Positions 30,243 to 37,491 of a DNA stretch of 37,491 nucleotides are shown piece by piece; the first letter of the stretch is position 1, and every line of letters starts with the position of its first letter. The translations under genes were made by a program, and so were the position numbers. Location of the stretch: assembly GCA_030247855.1 (NCBI GenBank), contig JAPDRN010000208.1, positions 1 to 37,491 of the forward strand. The letters are read 5' to 3'. Under the pieces are notes generated by a model. It was not told the origin of the DNA. It did no database searches and was given only the letters and a program-made list of their open reading frames with translations. The DNA is from Knufia peltigerae (taxonomy: Eukaryota > Ascomycota > Eurotiomycetes > Chaetothyriales > Trichomeriaceae).

Positions 30243-32159
30243 ATGGACATCAACACGGAGAAAGCACTGCCCAAGGGGGTAGACCCGGAAAAGACCCCGG
30301 AAGAAGTCGATAGAAGCGGCAGTGTTGCAACTGATGCCTCTCTTGACCAGGCCCTGAACCAGCTTGATATTTCGTCCAAAGACGCAGATGAAGCATTCCT
30401 GTACCTGAAAGACCATCCCAATGCGGATGCGGTGCGTCAAGAGGCCATCGCAATACTGGCAGACCCGAAGGCGACGAAGCGACTCGTCCGCAAGATCGAT
30501 TTCCAGATTGTCCCATGTATGATTGCGGTGTACTTTCTTCAATACTTGTGAGTGAACATGTCCACACGTGTCTCTGTCTCACGTGGACACTGTTGACGGA
30601 CTGCCACAATAGGGACAAGACCACGATCTCGTATACCGCCGTGATGGGACTCCGTGAAGACACTCACCTACACGGTCAGGATTATTCCAACATTGCAATG
30701 ATGTTTGTAAGTCTTTGCTTCGCCTCGCGATGGTTGCATGTTTTATTTTTTGAGACCGTAGCATTGACCATTCATTGGCTTTTTGCAGTACGTTGGGTTC
30801 CTCGCGGCCGAGTTCCCGACCCAGTATTTGGCACAGCGCCTCAGTCGGCTGGGCAAGTATCTCGGCGCCAATGTCATGCTATGGGGTGTCGTGCTGGCCT
30901 CGATGGCCGCGTGCACGTCTTATGCCGGCCTGATGATCACCAGAGTCCTTCTCGGCATCTTTGAGGCTCCCGTGGCACCGATCTTGGTCCTGATCATCGC
31001 CATGTGGTACAAAAAGGGCGAGCAAGGCCGACGGGTCAGCTACTTTTACGTCTGCAACTCGGTCACTCAAATATTTGGAAGCGGTGTCGCCTACGGTGCC
31101 AGCTTCTCCAAGTCCAGTTTTGCCAGCTGGCGTATCTTTTTCTTGATCATTGGGCTGATGACCATCTTGCTGGGCCTTTTCGTCTTTATGTTCCTGCCCG
31201 ACTCTCCGGTCAAGGCCGTTCGTTTCACCGACGCCGAAAAGATTGCGGCGCTGTTGCGGGTCAAGGAGAACCAGTCGGGCACACAGAATGCGACCCTCAA
31301 AAAGGCGCAGGTCATTGAGTCATTGAAGGATGTCCGGGTGTGGCTCGTTTTCATATCGGTCCTTCTGACATCGATTCCTAACGGTGAGTTTTCGATATCC
31401 CACCCCACGAGTTCGCTCCAGAACCACATGCACACATTGTTTTTGTGTGACCGAGTCGGGCTCACAATCCAACCGATTTTTTTGGTCGTCGGGCTTTTCC
31501 TTTTACTGACGTCGGACCAAAAAGGCGGCTTGTCCAACTTCTCTTCGATCCTCCTTACCACGTTCGGTTACAGTAGCCAACAGGCGCTGATCCTGAACAT
31601 GCCGTCCGGCGCGGTTGGGATATTCGTCGTCCTGCTTTCCGGGTACCTGTCCGACCGATGGAACGACCGGTCACTGGTCATGCTGATTTGTCTCATTCCG
31701 ACCATCGTCGCGGCAGGTATGATGTACGGACTGGATCCGGACGGGATCCCCAAAAGCAAAGGCGCCTTGTTGTTTGCTTCGTACCTCAGTGGGACCTTTG
31801 GTGCGGCGTTTATGCTCCTCCTCGCGTGGAACGCCAGCAACATCGCCGGGCACAGCAAGAAGGTCACCTGTAACGCCTTGACACTTGTCGGCTTCTGCAC
31901 CGGCAATATCTTGGGCACGCAGACCTTCCAACAGAGTGAGGCACCCGGATACAAGAGTGGGAAGATTGCCATCGTGGCCTGTTTGTCAGCACAAGTGCTT
32001 GTGTGTTTTGTGCTGAGGTACTGCAACGACCGACTGAACAAGAAGAACCAGCAGATCCTGGCGGGTATGAGCGAGGAAGAGAAAGCATTGGCGCGTGAGA
32101 AGCTGGCGTACAGCGACGAGACCGATTTACGCAATCCCTTTTTCGTGTACACTCACTGA
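30243..32159 (+). CDS. MFS anion:cation symporter (Dal5/allantoate-permease type), 542 aa
   Basis: Exons are 30243-30547, 30613-30706, 30789-31383 and 31525-32159, with introns of 65, 82 and 141 bases. The frame closes across all joins. A cytosolic N-tail of about 85 residues precedes RKIDFQIVPCMIAVYFLQYLDKTTISYTAVMGL (helix 1 and loop, typical of the ACS/Dal5 family, TC 2.A.1.14). Next come YVGFLAAEFPTQYLAQRLSRLGKYLG (helix 2 and the motif A region) and RVLLGIFEAPVAPILVLIIAMWYKKGEQGRR (helices 4-5). The central NGGLSNFSSILLTTFGYSS is typical of helix 7. The predicted role is proton-coupled uptake of a small organic anion at the plasma membrane; fungal members carry allantoate, nicotinate, pantothenate or dipeptides, so the substrate is open. 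Intron 3 has no stop in frame and is a multiple of three, so its retention would insert 47 residues. Confidence 0.87.
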
Positions 32160-34473
32160 AGAAGAAAACATCCGCAGCGTGTGTACGTACGTGTACGTGT
32201 ACGCTCACCCTTGGGCCTAGATGGGATAAAAAATGGTCGTTGATGGGACGGACACTTTCTACTGTACACGTACGTCTACGCAACTGGTGGCCTTACAGCC
32301 TTGGGTCCTGGGGGGACTCGTATTCCATACCTAGGTACTCCGTACTATTGTAGGTGATGCCCGCTAAGCCACCACCAAGTGGTGACAGCGCAGCCATTCC
32401 CCAATGCGACAAGGAAAAGGCGACGGTCTCGTAGCTGAATATATATGATGATCTGGAGGTATACGAACTCGAATCTCTTCGTACGAAATACCAAGAACAG
32501 TACGGAGTAGCTGATTAGTAAATGGCTCGGCAACGAGATGGGTCTCATTTGGTTGTACAGGTGGCGTTCGCGTACGTACGGAGGTACGTGAGCAAATAAC
32601 CCAGGTAGGACTCCGTAGGTATACGAGCACTAAAGTATGTAAAGTCAGCAGAGGGGTTTGGGATCTCAAGAACTTGACCATGCAGATCGAAACTAAATAA
32701 GTAGTTTCGTAAAGCAACGTCAAGTTTCTGCCATCTCTCTTGTAACCGTCGCTGTCGTTGATCTTGTATCTCTAAGCTCTACCATACTTCGTTCATGTCA
32801 AGAAACGATGTGACACGCACGCCTAAACTCAACTGACTGTGCGGATCTCACTTTGCTCCCACTCGTCGGCTTTCATCTGGCTGATCCCCGGACGGCGAGT
32901 TCTATGTAGGCTGAGCTGTCATCGATCAAACTGCGCCCCGAATTTGCGAGCTCGGAGTATCCGTTTTTGCCATCCGGAAGCAGCTTCACTGTTATGATCA
33001 AGGGGGGCCGTAAAAGGGATTTTACGAGGTTACCAGGATCGGATCACCGGGGATGTCTCCCAGGTACGATGGTTTGAAGCCCTGGAGCGTGCCTTTAATC
33101 AATTGTTGTATGGTTCTGGCCCCTGACCACACTCTTAAACGTCTGAGCCACCAAATCGAATCAATTCCGGCTTACTCCAGCGATTCCCAAACTTGACGTG
33201 CATTGTTATGAGATCACTCGGTCAAATGCCCCCGGACCCATTGAATTTGACATCGCATGTCAGATTCCTAACGGGCGGATAGCCACGGAGTATCCATACA
33301 CCGTTAAACGTATCATTCGCAAGCTTTGCAAAGTGAGTGAGCTCTACAGACGTACTTTCTGGTACTATGATCACACTCGTCGGTGACAGGGGTATTTACG
33401 GAGTACCTCTCTGTCATTCTTAGCGTACAAGCCCTGGAGGATCATTTTGTAAGAGTTGTCACTGTGAGATGTGCAGATCTGAGACTTCCGGATCTCATTT
33501 GCCTCAGGACAATTCAAGCCAGAGTTTCAAAATCAAGGCAAAGCGTCTTCCCCAACCAGTCAGGTCCATCGATTCGATGACTCCAAGGCAACTCCTAAGA
33601 ACGAGCCCAATTGAGTCATACAACTCACTCCTCTCGCCTTCGCGTTCAACGCGACCAGAAGAGACGGTCAAAGGAGGAGGAGGCGGTGGTCACATGCTCA
33701 CAACCAAGGCTGTCGCCGCCACCGCCACCACCACACAGCAACGCACCATCACCATGTCACTTCCCACTCATACCATTCAGGATGCGACACGCCCAGACAA
33801 CAAAACGTGGTACGCATGCACGTCGACCTGATCAAGTTTGGTTGGGTTCCCACTTGCGGGTTGATCAGGCGCCAGTCATGGCTCCTTCGTCTTCTGTTTG
33901 GCCCATCTCCAGCATTCGGACCCTCGAGCAGGCCACAAGATCCAAAATTATATACAAGTACTGTACATCGCTAGTGCACTCGACCCGTGAACGTGACTGG
34001 TCTCGGCTTGAAGCCTCCCTCCCTCTCTCTCTCTCCTCTCCTTCCTGTATCTGATCTTTCCTTGATTTGTCTCTCGAGCATTGGGTGGGCGCATGATCCC
34101 GGGCCCCCAATGATTCAAAAGATCTTTTGCTTTTCTGGGATCTTTTCTCGCTAAAGGTATCTACTCGGACCTATTACACGACTCGACTCGAATACTTGGT
34201 GAGTCGATGCTTTCTCAGGCACACAGCCTTAGACTAAAGCACTGCATTGAGAGTTGACAGGCAACGCTACCCGCTTCAGCCTCCCTCCTTCTCAAGCCCC
34301 ATCACATTGATCCCTGGCTCACTACATATACTACAATCACCCATTGATTGTACGGTTTCATTGCCTCCTTCCGCCTTGAGAATAACCTGACCCGTACCTG
34401 CTTTGTCTATTCCGCCATTGGCCCTTACGGGTCTCATTGAGAAAGAAGAAGAAGAAGGAAACCGCCACCTTTC
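32160..34473. other. 2.3-kb intergenic region with repeated short words
   Basis: No gene is supported. It holds one TACCTAGGTA (32328-32337), three TACGGAGTA words in either orientation (32336, 32501, 33397) and several ACGTACGTAC runs (around 32180 and 32570). The right third is pyrimidine-rich and is probably the leader of the C2H2 gene. Frames at 33.4-34.05 kb (120-147 codons) overlap each other and look like low-complexity shadows. Confidence 0.5.
34199..34260 (+). other. Probable 5'-UTR intron of the C2H2 gene
   Basis: A GTGAGT donor at 34199, a CTAAA-type branch site in AGACTAAAG, and a TTGACAG acceptor at 34260 delimit a 62-base intron of the size seen elsewhere in the window. It ends 213 bases before the ATG, so it would lie in the untranslated leader. 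A transcript is needed to confirm it. Confidence 0.45.
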
Positions 34474-35655
34474 ATGGGTACGAACATGACCATGAACCGG
34501 GCTTTTCCGCCATCACCACCTAGTGACCCAGATTTGTTATCATCAATCACAACACCACCACCACCACCAACGACAACAACAGCAACAACAACATCATCAT
34601 CATCATCATCATCAAACCGCCCAATAGCTCCCAACCTGCCTCAGCTTGCCCAACCTGGCATCACCGACAGCAGCCCGATCTTGGCCGCGGCACAAGCCGC
34701 TGCAATGAATACACCAACAGCAAGGGCAGCAGCAGCAGCAACAGCAATACGTAAAGCGCGGATACCTCCTCGAAACGACGCCGGAGCGCTGTACTGCGAA
34801 CACCCCGAGTGTCATGGTTTCGAAATCACATTCAGAAGAATGTGTGAATGGCACAAGCACATGGACCGGCATGAGAGACCGTACAAGTGTTTTGCATACG
34901 GATGCGAACTTACCCCGGGCTTCACATACTCTGGCGGTCTGTTGAGACATCAGCGAGAGGTGCATAAGATGAACATGTCCGCGAAGCAACCTCTATTTTG
35001 TCCCTTTCCCAGTTGCAACCGCAACCGGGACAGCGAGAATGGCTTCACCAGGAGAGAAAACCTGGAGGAGCATAAGAGGAGGAGACACATGTCTGAGTTG
35101 CTGGAAGAGGTAGCTCCGAAGGAATCCCCTAAGTCATCCTACTCTCCTGGTCCGCCAACAGCCACAGCTGCTGTCACCCCGATGAGGAGAAGACGAGAAG
35201 AGGAGGTGTTGCCCTCACCATCGTCATCAACATCATCGTCGTCGGCACCAGCAGGAGCAGGAGCAACAGCAGTGGCAGTAGTATCATCATCATTGGCACG
35301 GCTGCATCGAACGTCTGCACCTGCGCTGAAACGACGACGTGCGGATACGTCGACCACGACCACGACCACGACCACGGACGACCCTCAACGTGTACAGCAC
35401 CTGTTGTATCAATCGGGTTTGAATGAGCATCAACTCATTCATCTTCTCCAATGTCGGCTGCGCGAAAGGGAAGACATGATTCGTGCCCAGGCAGCAGAGC
35501 TCTGCCGATACCAGAGCCTTTTCCACTCCCTGCCACATCAGGCGGTCTACGGTGTCGGTGGTGAACAACCGACTCAGGTTCCACAACAGTTGCCTGGAGG
35601 TGCAGACAGTACGGCATTCGCGAGGGTGGCGGATACGAAAGAACCCCGAGTTTGA
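34474..35655 (+). CDS. C2H2 zinc-finger protein, 393 aa
   Basis: A single exon. Residues 1-105 are Pro/Thr/Ser/Ala-rich and disordered (poly-Thr, poly-Ser). Three fingers follow. The first has Cys108 and Cys113 with His129 and His133, in YCEHPECHGFEITFRRMCEWHKH. The second has Cys139, Cys144, His159 and His164, in YKCFAYGCELTPGFTYSGGLLRHQREVH. The third has Cys176, Cys181, His200 and His205, with GFTRRENLEEHKRRRH. The long inter-Cys and Cys-to-His spacings are a known style in filamentous fungi. A basic KRRRAD patch near 295 may be a nuclear signal. Residues about 320-345 (LLYQSGLNEHQLIHLLQCRLREREDMI) can form a helix or coiled coil for dimerisation. This is probably a nuclear transcription factor; its target genes are unknown. 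Confidence 0.85.
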   Translation: MGTNMTMNRAFPPSPPSDPDLLSSITTPPPPPTTTTATTTSSSSSSSNRPIAPNLPQLAQPGITDSSPILAAAQAAAMNTPTARAAAAATAIRKARIPPRNDAGALYCEHPECHGFEITFRRMCEWHKHMDRHERPYKCFAYGCELTPGFTYSGGLLRHQREVHKMNMSAKQPLFCPFPSCNRNRDSENGFTRRENLEEHKRRRHMSELLEEVAPKESPKSSYSPGPPTATAAVTPMRRRREEEVLPSPSSSTSSSSAPAGAGATAVAVVSSSLARLHRTSAPALKRRRADTSTTTTTTTTDDPQRVQHLLYQSGLNEHQLIHLLQCRLREREDMIRAQAAELCRYQSLFHSLPHQAVYGVGGEQPTQVPQQLPGGADSTAFARVADTKEPRV

Positions 35656-37491
35656 GACGGGATTGGAGTGTGTCGTGTGCAGAGTCGAATGCGGGATTTC
35701 TTTGACTGTTTTCTTTCTTATTTCTTATTTCTTTTCAGCGGCTACTTTCCCTGGCTGGAACGGGGGGTTACGGTACGGAATGCAAGGGGAAACGGGATAG
35801 TTGAAGCTGACTACCCGGATACCTCGGACGTGTACTACAACGGACGTCCTCTCTTCTCATAAACTCATTTTCATTATCACGGCCGATTACGGGGTTATTG
35901 GGTTCTACATCGGTGTTTGGAAGATTATTGCGTTTCATCATCACTCCTCCACGGTTTTTCCATATGTGAGTACGGAGTATGGAATGTATGTATGAATATT
36001 GTTGTTGTTTGCTGTTGTTATTGGTCTTTTGTCTGGTTGTTGTTGTTGTTGTTGTTGTCACCACTCATGGAAGAATGTCAAGGATCAAGGCATAGGATGC
36101 CACTCCCCTTTTTGTCCTTTTTTCCTACAAAACAAAACATGAACTACACGAGAAGAGTCTACGCGGGTGGTATGGGTTATGGTATACAGGTTTGGACTGA
36201 TTGGATAACAAGACAAGCGAATGAACTTGTGGGGGGGAAACGAGGCGAGGCTTGAAGAGTAACGGAGTTGTAACCGAAGATGGAAGACCGAGAAAGATCA
36301 AGAATCGAGACAGGCAGAAGTTCATGTACGAGGACAATCGTATACGGATGCCTGTTTGGATGTCGCCACTCATTTTGATACACACCAAACCCCCCTTGAG
36401 GAAGCAAGTATGTCACATGGCATTGCTGCCTGTCCCTTGGCTTTTTTGTTTCCTTTCTTGTTGAGGGTGGTTTGGGTATGTTTACGAGTACAAGGTGGCT
36501 ACGTGTCTACGTCCGTCCAGGGAGAGGAGTCACAAACCAGTGGGAGTAGGACTAGGATGGTTGGCTATTACTGTGGGATTTTGATATGGTGGCCTTGTGT
36601 TTTTAGGACGGCTGGATGGGATTGATTCCGAGGAGTTTGATGACGAACAAGACACAGAGATGAAGATTACGGCCGCGGAACACACTTGGGTATCTTTTCA
36701 ACTGTACGTTATATGGGCGAGGGGTAAATTGACAATGGTGTTTGGCGATGGCGGAGACGGGACTGACCTATACACTCCTTTTTTTTTGAAATAAAAAACA
36801 CAACTCTCCTTACGGTCTATGAGTTCAAAAAAACAAAAAACATTTTAGGAGGTGGTTCATTTGCGAATCGCCTCAAATTGGATTTCTAGTTTTGTCCTTC
36901 TACGTGATTCTTTTTCGCCTCTTTGGAACTCGGTTCGTACTCGTGTGAGGGTCTGTTGCTGCGGCGGATGCGGCGGCGGCGACGGATGTGTACGGGAGTC
37001 AGACCGAGTACGTGTTCGCCACTTGTCGCGACAAAAGAAGTGTTGCCTAGAGTACGAATATTCTGTACATGTCCGTACGTACACGAACAATTGAATCGAG
37101 GCAAACGGATTCCATCGCTTCTGCCTGGGGGGGGGATGGTTGAACCATTGTCGCCTCTTGCCTTTGTGTCCGCATCATTGTTTGGCCGACCGGGTAATCA
37201 GTACGGAGGAGTATTTTCAATCCATTCGAGAATATCGTCATGTGACCCTACCTGGCTACGGGGGAGTGTACAAAGTAGGGCTACTTGATGCATTTTAGTC
37301 ATGTGACAGCCCTTGTACGGAGGAGTACAGACACGAACCCAAGCTACGGACTTTACGGGGGAGTAATACTCCGTATCTTGGTTACGCTTCCAAGTCAGCC
37401 TTGCCGATTTCTTCACACAGCCTTGGTCCAATTATTCCATCTACCTACTCCGTACCATTCACCGTTTCCTTCCCCCCCCCCCTTTCTTTCC
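35656..37491. other. 1.8-kb right-end region, no gene, dense repeated words at its end
   Basis: No supported gene. TACGGAGTA occurs at 35971, and a TTG trinucleotide run lies near 36040-36058. The last 300 bases hold an array of TACGG[AG]GGAGT words and GTCATGTGAC words, described separately. Open frames (up to 121 codons, both strands) have no motif. The array could be the promoter of a gene beyond the right edge. Confidence 0.5.
37202..37454. repeat. Array of TACGG(R)GGAGTA / TACTCCGTA words with two GTCATGTGAC boxes
   Basis: Within 253 bases I read TACGGAGGAGTA at 37202-37213 and 37316-37327, TACGGGGGAGTG at 37257-37268, TACGGGGGAGTA at 37354-37365, and the reverse-orientation TACTCCGTA at 37367-37375 and 37446-37454. 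GTCATGTGAC, an E-box-like near-palindrome, occurs at 37237-37246 and 37298-37307. Words and boxes alternate, which suggests a decayed duplication or a clustered regulatory site. Confidence 0.8.

Noticed and set aside
31568..32152. 194-codon minus-strand frame
   Set aside because: Antisense shadow of the last MFS exon, whose transmembrane pattern is clear.
25364..32159. Secondary-metabolite cluster (ATP-grasp, transporter, zinc-finger factor)
   Set aside because: There is no backbone synthase, terpene cyclase or tailoring enzyme in the window. The neighbours are ordinary transport genes, and the ATP-grasp-like protein lacks its metal motif.
1..37491. tRNA, rRNA, CRISPR array, telomere repeats, intact transposon
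   Set aside because: I saw no cloverleaf with a GGTTCGA-type T-loop, no regularly spaced repeats, no TTAGGG arrays, and no reverse transcriptase, integrase or transposase motifs. A tRNAscan or RepeatMasker run would settle small cases.

Overview
The window is nuclear DNA of a filamentous ascomycete (Pezizomycotina). The evidence is short introns (about 56-80 nt, GT...AG with CTAAC/CTGAC-like branch sites) and genes spaced by 0.5-2.6 kb on both strands without operons. The gene set is also typically fungal: a galactinol-synthase-like GT8 enzyme, Pns1, a Dal5-type permease, an Rrp46 exosome subunit and an HNH protein of the kind common in mould genomes. Intergenic DNA is rich in TACCTAGGTA and TACGGAGTA words. 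Gene content would suit Eurotiomycetes (perhaps Chaetothyriales), but genus and species cannot be read from the sequence.

Layout. (1) 1.2-7.7 kb holds three neighbouring genes for secreted proteins of no family I can name: 342 aa (-), 316 aa (+) and a five-exon 870 aa protein (-). They share signal peptides, low-complexity linkers and dibasic sites, and two share a short motif just after the signal peptide. (2) 8.7-11.4 kb is an accessory patch with an intact three-exon HNH-nuclease-domain gene and, on the other strand, what looks like a broken rhodopsin-like integral membrane protein gene. (3) 11.5-24 kb is mostly housekeeping: a mitochondrial SLC25 carrier (-), a GT8 glycosyltransferase (+), a 2.6 kb gap, a Cys-rich/disordered protein (+), the exosome subunit Rrp46 (+), an NAD kinase (+) and an acidic coiled-coil protein (+). 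(4) 25.3-32.2 kb encodes membrane proteins: a membrane-anchored ATP-grasp-like protein (-) that seems to have lost its metal-binding motif, a choline-transporter-like Pns1 (+) and a Dal5/allantoate-permease-type MFS transporter (+). (5) 34.2-35.7 kb is a C2H2 zinc-finger regulator (+) with a probable 5'-UTR intron in a long upstream region. The last 1.8 kb has no gene but ends in a dense array of repeated regulatory-looking words.

The genes do not form one pathway. The most interesting items are the secreted-protein trio, the repeated 13-mer around RRP46, the motif array at the right end, the degenerate ATP-grasp protein and a stop-free, length-3n intron in the MFS gene. I see no tRNA, rRNA, CRISPR array, telomere repeat or intact transposon. 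All exon joins are my own reading from splice signals and frame and have not been checked against transcripts.
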